NCBI RefSeq assembly: GCF_003063335.1
Contig: NZ_NERX01000007.1
Location: 124,001 to 188,000, forward strand
Length of the DNA stretch: 64,000 nucleotides
Direction: 5' to 3'
Source of the DNA: Limnohabitans sp. MMS-10A-192
GTDB taxonomy: Bacteria; Pseudomonadota; Gammaproteobacteria; Burkholderiales; Burkholderiaceae_C
A program made the position numbers and the translations under genes. Positions 33,361-41,737 of the stretch are shown here, piece by piece; within the stretch, counting starts at the first letter, position 1; each line of letters begins with the position of its first letter. The notes under the pieces were generated by a model, which was not told where the DNA came from, did not search any database, and was given only the letters and a program-made list of their open reading frames with translations.

Positions 33361-34131
33361 ATGACCATCGCCAAAGCAGATTACATCGAAGGCCTGGCCA
33401 AAGGCCTGGCCGTGCTGGAGGCCTTTGACACCGAGCGCCAGCGCTTGAATGCGACCTTGGCCGCGCAACGCACCGGCATCACCCGTGCGGCGGCGCGGCG
33501 GCATTTGCTCACGCTGGCCGAGTTGGGTTATCTGGAAACCGATGGCAGCCACTACTGGTTGTCGGCCCGTGTGCTGCGCTTTGCGGGCAGCTACATGGCC
33601 ACCTCACGCTTACCGCGAGCCTTGCAACCCACGCTCAACCGCCTGGCCTCGCAGACGCAGGCGGCGTTTTCTGCGGTGGTGCTGGACGGTGACGAATGCG
33701 TGATCGTGGCGCGCAGCGCGGGCGTGGCCGAGCCGGTGCGCCACCTCGCGTACGGCTTGCACTTGGGCGCGCGATTGCCGGCACACGCCACATCCACCGG
33801 GCAGGTCTTGTTGGCCAATTGGCCCAAAGCCGATTTGAGTGCCTGGCTCAAGGGCCGTAGCCTGGCCCGCATCACGCCGCAGACCGAAGTGGGTACGGCG
33901 GCTTTCAAAAAAATCATCGACCAAGTTCGCACGCAAGACCACGCCTTGTCGCGCGATGCGCATGAGTTGGGCATCCATGCGCTGGCGGTGCCGCTGCGCA
34001 ATATGCAGGGCCGAACTTTGGCTGCGCTCAATGTGGTGGGCACGCCCGAGCAGCTGTCAGACGCTGCGGTGCAACGCAAGTGGTTGCCGCTGCTCTTGGA
34101 GGCAGCGCGGGAGTTGCGGCCTTTGCTGTGA
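33361..34131 (+). CDS. pobR: IclR-family regulator, probable PobR
   Basis: A 256-residue IclR-type regulator: an N-terminal winged helix (EGLAKGLAVLEAFD, ITRAAARRHLLTLAELGYLETDG) and a C-terminal effector domain (VARSAGVAEPVRHLAYGLHLGARLPAHATSTGQVLLA, ELGIHALAVPLRNMQGRTLAALNVVG). Proteins of the PcaR/PcaU/PobR branch sense aromatic acids, and divergence from pobA suggests control by 4-hydroxybenzoate. ATG 33361 starts the conserved N-terminus MTIAKADYIEGLAKGLAV. Confidence 0.9.
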   Translation: MTIAKADYIEGLAKGLAVLEAFDTERQRLNATLAAQRTGITRAAARRHLLTLAELGYLETDGSHYWLSARVLRFAGSYMATSRLPRALQPTLNRLASQTQAAFSAVVLDGDECVIVARSAGVAEPVRHLAYGLHLGARLPAHATSTGQVLLANWPKADLSAWLKGRSLARITPQTEVGTAAFKKIIDQVRTQDHALSRDAHELGIHALAVPLRNMQGRTLAALNVVGTPEQLSDAAVQRKWLPLLLEAARELRPLL

Positions 34132-34134
34132 GGC

Positions 34135-35136
34135 TCAGAGACAGCGCACAGGCTTGTCTGTGATCGCGCGAGCAGCCACGAACGCTTCAAAGGCCTGCGC
34201 GCTGGTCTTGCTCGGCGTGTAGCCGAACGGCGCTTTGAGGGCCGTGTTCAGCAGCACCGGCCGGTAGCGCAAGAAGTCCAGCTGTTCGGGGCCGTATCGG
34301 CTGATGCCCAGCTTGTGTCCCACAAACAAGGCGGTTTGCAGCAGCCAAGCGGGCAAGACAAGGGCTGGTTTATTCAAGCGCTGAGCGATCTCGAAGATCG
34401 TCAGAGCGCCGTCACCGGCCAGGTTGAAGCAGCCACTCTCGGCCAGGCCGCTCAGCGCATGCACGATGGCGCCGGTGACGTCTTCGTCCCAGATGAACAC
34501 AAAGGGGCTGTCGCTGCCCTTGATCGCCAGTAGTCGCTTTTTCTCAAACAGGGCGGTGATCTGGTTGTTGACCCGTTCGCCCAGGATGGTGCCGATGCGC
34601 AGCACGGTTTGCGCCAGTTGCGGGTGGCTCTGGCGGTAGCGCGCCAGCATCTCTTCGACCAGACGTTTGTGGTGCGAGTAGGCAAAGCTTTCGTTGCCGC
34701 GCAGCGGCATGTCTTCGGTGAGCCAGGCCGCGTTGTCGGCGTGGTAGCCGTAGGCCGCGCCGCTGGACGAGACCACGATGTGCGCCACGCCGCTTTGCAC
34801 GCAGGCTTGCAGCACGTTTTGAGTGCCCCCCACATCGACGGAATATTCAAATGCGCGGTTCGAATCTTTGCCGGGTGTGACGATGGAGGCCAGGTGCACC
34901 ACGGTGTCGATGCGGTGCGCGGCAAGGGTGCTCTCCAGCGCCGGATCGCGCACATCTTGCGTGACGTAGGTGATGCCGGGCAGTCGTTGCTCGGGCGGCA
35001 CCTCGCGCACATCGACGGCGACAAGGTGTGCGCAGGTTCGGCGCTCTGCCAGGGTGCGAATCAGGCCCTGGCCCAAAAAGCCAGAGGCCCCGGTGACCAG
35101 CACGCGGGCGGCTTGGGGCGTCTTCACTTTGTGCAT
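34135..35136 (-). CDS. NAD-dependent epimerase/dehydratase family protein (extended SDR)
   Basis: A 333-residue extended short-chain dehydrogenase: NAD-binding TGASGFLGQGL at 15-25, HLASIVTPGK, SSSGAAYG and the catalytic YSHHK (Y-x-x-x-K). The group includes nucleotide-sugar epimerases, 3-beta-hydroxysteroid dehydrogenases and many unassigned hydroxy-lipid dehydrogenases. It is the last gene of a four-gene operon with a sodium symporter, a flavin monooxygenase and a classical SDR, overlapping the symporter by 13 bases, so a catabolic alcohol or ketone step is more likely than sugar metabolism. Confidence 0.82.
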   Translation of the reverse strand: MHKVKTPQAARVLVTGASGFLGQGLIRTLAERRTCAHLVAVDVREVPPEQRLPGITYVTQDVRDPALESTLAAHRIDTVVHLASIVTPGKDSNRAFEYSVDVGGTQNVLQACVQSGVAHIVVSSSGAAYGYHADNAAWLTEDMPLRGNESFAYSHHKRLVEEMLARYRQSHPQLAQTVLRIGTILGERVNNQITALFEKKRLLAIKGSDSPFVFIWDEDVTGAIVHALSGLAESGCFNLAGDGALTIFEIAQRLNKPALVLPAWLLQTALFVGHKLGISRYGPEQLDFLRYRPVLLNTALKAPFGYTPSKTSAQAFEAFVAARAITDKPVRCL

Positions 35137-36056
35137 TCCGCAGCGGCAGGCCCGCCACTGCGCAAGGGTTTGCGCGCCCACCAACCGGCCAGGATCAGGC
35201 CCGCGATGATGTCCCAAAAGCCCCACACCCCCGCCACCACGGCCATGCCGCCCAAGCCGTTGAAGAAGCTGAAGATCAGCACCAGGCCCAGCCCTGCGTT
35301 GCGGATGCCCACTTCAATGGACACGGCGCGGCAGTCGTAGTCGCTCAATCGTGCCATGCGCGCAATCGACCAGCCGGTGGCAAAGGCCAGCGCGTCGTGC
35401 AACACCACCGCCATGAGCACCAGGCCGACATAGTCCATGAAGTAGCGCCAGTTGCCCGCGATGGCGCCGATGATGAAGCCGATCAAGGCCAGAAAACTGA
35501 GGATGCGCAGCGGCTTTTTGAAGCGCTCGGTCCAGACCGGAAAGCGGTGCACGCAAGCCAGACCCAGCACAAAGGGCAAGCCGATGATCAAGAGGATGTG
35601 CACGAACATCTGCGCAGGATCGAGCGCGATGCTGGTCAGCAGTTTGGACGCCGTGGGGTGGATGCTGCCCCAGAAAGCAAAGTTGAGCGGCATGGCAAAC
35701 ACCGAGATGGCGTTCGACACGGCGGTCATGGACACGCTGAGCGCCACATTGCCGTTGGCCCGGTGGGTCAGGATGTTGCTGACGTTACCGGGTGGGCAGC
35801 AAGCCACCAAAATCATGCCCAGTGCGATGCTCGGCGCGGGCTGCAGCACGAGCGTCAAGCCAAAGGTGATGGCGGGCAGCACCAGAAACTGCGCCGCAAT
35901 GCCCACTGCAAAAGCCATGGGCATGCGCAGCAAGCGGCGGAAGTCTTCGATGCGGGTATCGAGCGCGATGCCGAACATCAAAAAGCCCAGTACGGCATTG
36001 AGCACCGCCAGCGAGGCGGGGTTGAAGTTCAGGCGGATCTCGTCAACAGGCAGCAT
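35124..36056 (-). CDS. Bile acid:sodium symporter family (BASS) protein
   Basis: A 310-residue membrane protein of the SBF/BASS fold with nine to ten hydrophobic helices and the diagnostic crossover segment CCPPGNVSNILTHRANGNVALSVSMTAVSN. Family members import bile acids, pyruvate, pantothenate or other organic anions with sodium. ATG 36056 is chosen; the upstream frame overlaps the monooxygenase gene and is rejected. The operon setting makes it the likely importer of the compound oxidised by its neighbours. Confidence 0.88.
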   Translation of the reverse strand: MLPVDEIRLNFNPASLAVLNAVLGFLMFGIALDTRIEDFRRLLRMPMAFAVGIAAQFLVLPAITFGLTLVLQPAPSIALGMILVACCPPGNVSNILTHRANGNVALSVSMTAVSNAISVFAMPLNFAFWGSIHPTASKLLTSIALDPAQMFVHILLIIGLPFVLGLACVHRFPVWTERFKKPLRILSFLALIGFIIGAIAGNWRYFMDYVGLVLMAVVLHDALAFATGWSIARMARLSDYDCRAVSIEVGIRNAGLGLVLIFSFFNGLGGMAVVAGVWGFWDIIAGLILAGWWARKPLRSGGPAAAECTK

Positions 36057-36081
36057 GGGGTATTCCTTATGGGGGCTGTGG

Positions 36082-37398
36082 TCAGGCCAGCGCGGCCGAG
36101 GCTTGGCGCACGGCAGCGCGGTAGGCGTCTTTGTTGACGTAGTAAGCCATGCGTTCGAGTTGCAGGTATTGGTAGCCCCCCGACACATCGGGCGAGGGGC
36201 CTTGGCGGGCCTGGTTCAAGGCGGCGGCTGCTGCGCTGCCAGTGGCCAAACCCTTGAAGTAGCGGGCCACCAGCTCGGCTTGTTCGTAGCGGCCTTGCCA
36301 GCCCAGGCCACTGGCCTCGACCATGCCCAGCACGGCCAAGCGGCTGAACTGTGGCGACAAGATGTTGAGGTAGAGCTTGGGCGCCATGCCTTGCCAGTTG
36401 AGCAGGGCGCGATCGATGAAGGGGTAGTGCAGCTTGTAGCCGGTGGCGGCCATGACCATGTCGTAGTCTTTTTGGCTGCCGTCCTTGAAGTGCACGGTGC
36501 GGCCGTCCAGCCGCGCGATGTCGGGGCGCACCTTCACATCGCCATGGCCGATGTGGTACAGGATGAGTGAGTTGACCACCGGGTGCGACTCGTACATCTT
36601 GTAGGTGGGCTTGGGAAAACCAAAGCGCACCGGGTCGCCGGTGAACCATTTGAGGATGGTGCTGTCAATGGCCTGCTTCAGGCGCATGGGCAGCGTGATC
36701 TTGCCGCCCACGGTGTCGGCCGGTTTGCCGAACACGTATTTGGGCACGAAGTAATAACCCCGGCGCACCGAGATGTCGATGCTTTGGGCGTGGTGCACGG
36801 CGTCGACCGCGATGTCGCAACCCGAGTTGCCAGCGCCGACGATGAGCACGCGCTTGCCATCGAACTGGCGGGCGCTTTTGTAGGCCGAGGTGTGCAGCAG
36901 TTCGCCGCTGAACTGGCCTTCAAAAGTGGGCATATTGGGTTCGGCCAGTGTGCCGTTGGCAATCACCACGCCTTTGTAGTTGGCCGTCTCCAGTGGGCCG
37001 TTGCCGGGGTCGATGCTCACGCGCCAAAGCGTGTCGGGGGCATCGCTCACGGGTTCCACCCGGACCACGCGCACGCCAAAGCGGTAATGCCGCAGCAAAT
37101 CGAAATGCTCGGCATAGGCCTTGAAATAGGGCAACAACTCGCGGTGGCTGGGGTAGTCGGCGGCATCACCAGTCATCGGGAATTCGGTGAATTCCGTCAT
37201 GCGTTTGCTGGAGATCAGATGGGCGGACTCGTAGACGGTGGAGCGGGGGTTGCCTGCGTTCCACAGGCCACCCACTTCGGTGTGCGCTTCAAAGCCCTGA
37301 AAGGGCACGCCGTGCAGGCTGAGCGCCCGCGCACCGGCCAGGCCAGCGGGGCCTGCGCCGATGAGGGCGATTTGTTCTTCGGTGCGGGTGGTGGTCAT
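36082..37398 (-). CDS. Flavin-containing monooxygenase
   Basis: A 438-residue FMO/Baeyer-Villiger-type flavoprotein. The FAD site GAGPAGLAGARAL is at 14-26, the identifying FSGELLHTSAYK fits the FMO fingerprint F-x-G-x3-H-x3-(Y/F)-(K/R), and the NADPH site GAGNSGCDIA follows it. It inserts oxygen into a nucleophilic heteroatom or a ketone. Its start overlaps the stop of the upstream SDR gene by four bases (ATGA), so an alcohol-to-ketone-to-ester sequence is a reasonable guess. Confidence 0.88.
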   Translation of the reverse strand: MTTTRTEEQIALIGAGPAGLAGARALSLHGVPFQGFEAHTEVGGLWNAGNPRSTVYESAHLISSKRMTEFTEFPMTGDAADYPSHRELLPYFKAYAEHFDLLRHYRFGVRVVRVEPVSDAPDTLWRVSIDPGNGPLETANYKGVVIANGTLAEPNMPTFEGQFSGELLHTSAYKSARQFDGKRVLIVGAGNSGCDIAVDAVHHAQSIDISVRRGYYFVPKYVFGKPADTVGGKITLPMRLKQAIDSTILKWFTGDPVRFGFPKPTYKMYESHPVVNSLILYHIGHGDVKVRPDIARLDGRTVHFKDGSQKDYDMVMAATGYKLHYPFIDRALLNWQGMAPKLYLNILSPQFSRLAVLGMVEASGLGWQGRYEQAELVARYFKGLATGSAAAAALNQARQGPSPDVSGGYQYLQLERMAYYVNKDAYRAAVRQASAALA

Positions 37399-38213
37399 GG
37401 TGGGGACGATGAGGATGGGGGCAGACCCGGAATGGGCGTGGCGCCCGCTTGGCCTGCACGCGGCTTGCGGGGCTGGCCCAGCAAGATGCGGTCGTGCAGC
37501 CTTGCAGGCAGCAGCGACAAGGCTTTGGACAGCCAGCCGATGCGCCGGGGCAAGACGATGTGTTCACGGCCTTGGGCCACCCCTTGCAGCAAAGCGCTGG
37601 CGGCTTCGTCGGGGCCGAGCAGGCCCGGCATGGCGAAGGTGTTGCCTGCCGTGAGCGCGGTGCGCAAATAGCCGGGGCTGATGGTGTGCACCGTGAGCAG
37701 GGTGGGCCGCAACTCGGCGCGCAGGCTTTGCAAGTACGCGATCAGTCCGGCCTTGCTCGCGCAATAAGCCCCGTTGCCCGGCATGCCGCGCCAACCCGCC
37801 ACACTGGCCACGCCGACCAATGCGCCGCCTTGGCCGCTGGTTTGCATGGCACGCAAAAAGGGATGGAAGCTGGTGGCCACGCCCAGCAGGTTGATCTCCA
37901 GCATGCGGCGCATCACGGTCAGGTCAGACACTTCGGCCGTATCAAAACCACCGGCCACGCCCGCATTGGCAATGACCAAATCGGGTACGCCATGGTGTTG
38001 CAGCCAGTCTGCGCCCATGGCTTGCATGGCGACTGCGTCAGAGACATCGGGGGTGTAAATGCGACAGCGCTCGGGGGCCAGCGCTCCTAGGGCTTGCAAG
38101 GCGGTGGTGTTCATGCCGACCAGGGCCACGTGGGTGCCTTGTGCGATCAGCTGCCGGGCCAGGGCCTGCCCCAGACCGCCACATGCGCCGGTGATGACTG
38201 CGTTGCGAAACAT
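37395..38213 (-). CDS. Short-chain dehydrogenase/reductase (classical SDR)
   Basis: A 272-residue SDR: TGACGGLGQALARQL gives the T-G-x3-G-x-G NAD(P) site, NAGVAGG the NAG motif, and SVAGWRGMPGNGAYCASK the catalytic Ser, Tyr and Lys (Y-x-x-x-K). The C-terminal 60 residues are longer and basic, as in SDRs that work on hydrophobic substrates. First gene of the four-gene operon and coupled to the monooxygenase. The substrate is unknown. Confidence 0.88.
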   Translation of the reverse strand: MFRNAVITGACGGLGQALARQLIAQGTHVALVGMNTTALQALGALAPERCRIYTPDVSDAVAMQAMGADWLQHHGVPDLVIANAGVAGGFDTAEVSDLTVMRRMLEINLLGVATSFHPFLRAMQTSGQGGALVGVASVAGWRGMPGNGAYCASKAGLIAYLQSLRAELRPTLLTVHTISPGYLRTALTAGNTFAMPGLLGPDEAASALLQGVAQGREHIVLPRRIGWLSKALSLLPARLHDRILLGQPRKPRAGQAGATPIPGLPPSSSSPP

Positions 38214-38285
38214 GCGTACTGCAAACCTGTGAATGTGTTGCAGCTGATTTTGGCATAGCCCCTTTGGTGAAGACCCTTGTGTGAC

Positions 38286-38999
38286 TCAAACGCCCAGATG
38301 CTGCTCCAGCACGCTGGGGGCGTCGTGCAGGGCTTGCGAGGAGCCTTCAAACACCACCTGGCCTTTGACCAGAATCACGTTGCGGTCGGTGATCTGGGTG
38401 ACGTGTTTCCAGTTCTTGTCCACGATGATGGCGCTGATGCCGCTTTCCTTGATCAGGCTGCAAATGCGCCAGATTTCACGGGCGATCAGCGGGGCCAGGC
38501 CTTCGGTGGCTTCGTCCAAAATCAGCACATCGGGGTTGGTCATCAAGGCCCGGCCAATGGTCAGCATTTGCTGTTCACCGCCAGACAGCTGCTGGCCACC
38601 GTGGTTCAGCCGTTCGGTCAGGCGCGGGAAGGTCTCCAGCACGCGCTCGTAAGTCCAGTCGCGCTGGCCACGGGTGCCCGCACGGGCGGCCATTTTCAGG
38701 TTCTCCACCACGCTCAGATTGCCAAAGATGCCCCGACCTTCGGGCACGTAGGCGATGCCCATCTGTGCCACTTCAAAGGTGGGGCGACCGTTCATGGCTT
38801 GGCCTTTGATCTGCACGGTGCCGCTTTGCGGCGGCACGATGCCCATGATGGATTTGAGCAAGGTGCTTTTGCCCATGCCGTTGCGGCCCATCAGGCCAAT
38901 GGTTTCGCCGCGTGCCACCTGGAAGTCGATGCCGCGCAGGATGTGGCTGGCGCCGTAATAGGTTTGCAGGCCTTGGGCGTTGATCAAGAGTTCGCTCAT
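38286..38999 (-). CDS. livF: Branched-chain amino acid-type ABC transporter ATPase LivF
   Basis: A 237-residue ABC ATPase: Walker A GRNGMGKST at about 37-45, signature LSGGEQQML, Walker B VLILDEATEGLAP, as in LivF. Together with LivG it powers the LivHM channel. ATG 38999 leaves one base between its start and the livG stop. The transporter operon has no adjacent enzyme that clearly names the substrate. Confidence 0.93.
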   Translation of the reverse strand: MSELLINAQGLQTYYGASHILRGIDFQVARGETIGLMGRNGMGKSTLLKSIMGIVPPQSGTVQIKGQAMNGRPTFEVAQMGIAYVPEGRGIFGNLSVVENLKMAARAGTRGQRDWTYERVLETFPRLTERLNHGGQQLSGGEQQMLTIGRALMTNPDVLILDEATEGLAPLIAREIWRICSLIKESGISAIIVDKNWKHVTQITDRNVILVKGQVVFEGSSQALHDAPSVLEQHLGV

Positions 39000-39000
39000 C

Positions 39001-39780
39001 TCAATGTTCCTCGCCAGTCTCTTCACCAAGGTAGGCCGCTTGCACGCCGCTGTCGGCACGCACCACAGCGGGCTTGTCGCTGGCGATCACCTGGCCGTTG
39101 ACCATCACCGTCAGGTGGTCGGCAAGGGTGAAGATCGCGTCAATGTCGTGTTCCACCAGCATCATGGCGTGGTCTTTTTTCAGGCGCAGCAAAAGCTGCA
39201 CCATGCTTTCGGCTTCGGCCACGCCCATGCCGGCCAGGGGCTCGTCCAACAAGAGCACCACTGGTTCGGTGGCCAGCGTCATGGCGATCTCCAGCTGGCG
39301 TTGCTCGCCATGGCTGGCCGCACCGGCTATTGTTTTGCGGCGGTTTTGCAAACCTGCCAGCTCAATCGCCCGCTCAGCCTGTGCATTGACCGCCGACATG
39401 CCTGCTGCGCGGCTCAGCCAGCCCAGCGGGTTGAAGGGCGAGGGTTGCACGCGGGACTGTGCAGCCAGGCGCACGTTGTCCCACACGCTGAAGGTGCGGA
39501 AGATGTTGGTCTTCTGGTAGCTGCGGCCCAGGCGGTGGCGCGAGATTTTCTCGGGCGTCCAGCCTGTGATGTCGTGACCGTCCAGCGTGATCTGGCCCGA
39601 TGTGGGCGGCAGATCGCCCGACAGCAAGTTGGTCAGCGTGGATTTGCCTGCGCCGTTGGGGCCGATCACGGCGTGGATGTGGCCCAGCCACAAATCGACA
39701 TTGACTTCGTTGACGGCGGCCAGGCCACCAAAGCGTTTGGTCAGCTGGCGTGCCGACATCAGGGTTTGGCGTTCACTCAT
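39001..39780 (-). CDS. livG: Branched-chain amino acid-type ABC transporter ATPase LivG
   Basis: A 259-residue ABC ATPase with the LivG traits: FGGLAAVNEVNVDL, Walker A GPNGAGKST, the insertion RTFSVWDNVRLAA, signature region ASHGEQRQLEIAMTL and Walker B VVLLLDEPLAGMG. The signature reads SHGEQ rather than SGGQQ, a normal variant in this subfamily. It overlaps livM by eight bases. Confidence 0.93.
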   Translation of the reverse strand: MSERQTLMSARQLTKRFGGLAAVNEVNVDLWLGHIHAVIGPNGAGKSTLTNLLSGDLPPTSGQITLDGHDITGWTPEKISRHRLGRSYQKTNIFRTFSVWDNVRLAAQSRVQPSPFNPLGWLSRAAGMSAVNAQAERAIELAGLQNRRKTIAGAASHGEQRQLEIAMTLATEPVVLLLDEPLAGMGVAEAESMVQLLLRLKKDHAMMLVEHDIDAIFTLADHLTVMVNGQVIASDKPAVVRADSGVQAAYLGEETGEEH

Positions 39781-40771
39781 GTTGCGCCTCCTTGCGGGCC
39801 ACGATGCGGGTGATCAGGCCCAGAATGCCTTTGGGCGCGAACACGATCAGGGCCACGATGAACAGGCCCATCCACATCTGCCAGTGTTTGCCGGTCTTGA
39901 ACTCGCCCACATCGGGCAGGTCCTTGAAGACGTGCAGCAGCATTTCAAAGCTGAACGCGCCGACGATGGCCCCCGCGAAGTTGCCCATGCCGCCCAAGAT
40001 GACCATCATGATGGCGTGCGCGCTCATGTGAAAGCCCATGAGTTCGGGGTTCACGAAGCCGCTTTGGGCAGCCCACAAATACCCGGCCAATCCTGCCAAG
40101 GCGCCAGCCAGCGTGAAGGCCGCCAGCTTGTGGCTGAAGCTGCCAAAGCCCAGGGCGCGCATGCGGTGCTCGTTCACGCGGATGCCCGACAGCGCACGGC
40201 CAAAGGGGCTCCAGAGCAGGCGGCGCAAGAAGGCGTAAACACCCACCAAGCAGGCGAGGGTGAAGAAGTAAAACACCTGTTTGTTCTCCAGATCGATCAG
40301 CACGGCATCGGGTTTGAAGTTGAGGAACAAGCCGTCCGAGCCACCCAGCACTTTGTTGTCAAAGAACAGGAAGAACACCATCTGCGCAAAGGCCATGGTG
40401 ACCATGATGAAGTAGATGCCGTGCGTGCGTACCACCAGAAAGCCGATGATGAGTGCGGCCAGCGCCGAGGCACCGACGGCCAGTGGCAAGCTGGTGTAAA
40501 GGCTGATGGGGGCGTCTTGTGGCGTGAGGAAAGCCAGTGCATAACCGGCGAGGCCAAAGTAGGCCGCATGGCCCAGCGACACCAGGCCAGTCACGCCTTG
40601 CAGCAGATCCAGGCTCATCGCAAAGATTGCCAGGATCATCATGCGGTTGACCATGTCGATGTAGAAAGGCGTGCCCACAAAGGGGAAGGCGATCAGGGCG
40701 ACAAGGCCCAGCACGAGCAGCAGCTGCACGCTGCGCGGCAGGATTTCAAGATGGGTTTGGGGGGCGCTCAT
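39773..40771 (-). CDS. livM: Branched-chain amino acid-type ABC permease LivM
   Basis: A 332-residue permease with about nine transmembrane helices and the LivM segments GYALAFLTPQ, YFIMVTMAFAQM and GGMGNFAGAIVGA (the cytoplasmic coupling EAA-like loop). The ATG at 40771 is 7 bases after the livH stop; an upstream in-frame extension overlaps livH and is unlike the family. Confidence 0.92.
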   Translation of the reverse strand: MSAPQTHLEILPRSVQLLLVLGLVALIAFPFVGTPFYIDMVNRMMILAIFAMSLDLLQGVTGLVSLGHAAYFGLAGYALAFLTPQDAPISLYTSLPLAVGASALAALIIGFLVVRTHGIYFIMVTMAFAQMVFFLFFDNKVLGGSDGLFLNFKPDAVLIDLENKQVFYFFTLACLVGVYAFLRRLLWSPFGRALSGIRVNEHRMRALGFGSFSHKLAAFTLAGALAGLAGYLWAAQSGFVNPELMGFHMSAHAIMMVILGGMGNFAGAIVGAFSFEMLLHVFKDLPDVGEFKTGKHWQMWMGLFIVALIVFAPKGILGLITRIVARKEAQHE

Positions 40772-40778
40772 GGCGATC

Positions 40779-41642
40779 TCACTGTTTGAAAAGGCCTTCG
40801 GGCTTGTACAAAAGCACCGCGGCCATGAGCACATACACCAGCATGCCCGAGACTTGGGGCAGCAGGACTTTGCCAAAGGTGTCCACCAGGCCCACCAGCA
40901 GCGCCGCGATCAGCGCGCCACGCACCGAGCCGATGCCGCCAATGACCACGACCACAAAGCACATGATCAGCACTTGTGAGCCCATATTGGGATAGACGCT
41001 GGAAATGGGCGCGGCGATCATGCCCGCGATGGACGCCAGACCCACGCCCAGCGCAAACACCACCGCGTGGATCAGGCTGATGTTCACGCCCAGTGCTTCG
41101 GTCATTTCGTGGTTGAAGGCACCGGCGCGGATCTTCATGCCCAGGCGGGTCTTGGAGATCAGCAAATACAGACCCAGCGCCAGCAGCAGGCACACGCCCG
41201 ACATGAACAGACGGTAGACCGGGTAGGACAGCGTGTCGGTCAGCGCAATGGAGGCCGACAACGCTTCAGGGATTTGCACGCCGTGCACATCGTCACCCCA
41301 GAGCATGGAGCGCAGCTCTTCAAACACGTAGATCAGGCCAAAGGTCAGCAACACCTGGTCGAGGTGGTCGCGGTGGTAGAAATGTTTGAACAGCAGTTTT
41401 TCGAGCAACAGCCCAAACACCACCGACAGCAACGTGCCCACGATGATGGCCAGCGTGAAGCTGCCCAGCATGCCCGACAAAGACCAGGCCAAAAAAGCAC
41501 CCAGCATGTAAAAGCTGCCATGGGCGAGGTTGACCACGCCCATGATGCCGAAGATCAGCGTGAGGCCAGCGGCCAGCATGAACAGCAGCAGTCCGTACTG
41601 GACGCTGTTGAGCAGCTGGATCAAGAAGTTAACGAAGTCCAT
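40779..41642 (-). CDS. livH: Branched-chain amino acid-type ABC permease LivH
   Basis: A 287-residue permease beginning MDFVNFLIQLLNSVQYGLLLFMLAAGLTLIFGIMGVVNLAHGSFYMLGAF-like sequence, typical of LivH, with about eight transmembrane helices and the coupling loop GIGSVRGALIAALLVG. It forms the channel with LivM. It is separated from the binding-protein gene by 95 bases that include a hairpin. Confidence 0.93.
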   Translation of the reverse strand: MDFVNFLIQLLNSVQYGLLLFMLAAGLTLIFGIMGVVNLAHGSFYMLGAFLAWSLSGMLGSFTLAIIVGTLLSVVFGLLLEKLLFKHFYHRDHLDQVLLTFGLIYVFEELRSMLWGDDVHGVQIPEALSASIALTDTLSYPVYRLFMSGVCLLLALGLYLLISKTRLGMKIRAGAFNHEMTEALGVNISLIHAVVFALGVGLASIAGMIAAPISSVYPNMGSQVLIMCFVVVVIGGIGSVRGALIAALLVGLVDTFGKVLLPQVSGMLVYVLMAAVLLYKPEGLFKQ

Positions 41643-41670
41643 CGGGGAGGGTCTTTGCGAAGCGGGTGTG

Positions 41671-41695
41671 AAAACGGCGGAACCAGTCCGCCGTT
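41671..41695 (-). terminator. Hairpin between the binding-protein gene and livH
   Basis: AACGGCGGA (41673-41681) pairs with TCCGCCGTT (41687-41695); the minus-strand RNA continues with UUUU. Such partial terminators after the binding-protein gene commonly keep that protein in excess over the membrane parts. Confidence 0.55.
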
Positions 41696-41737
41696 CACGG
41701 GATCGGGGGCCAGTGCTGCACACCGGCCCGGTTTGGT

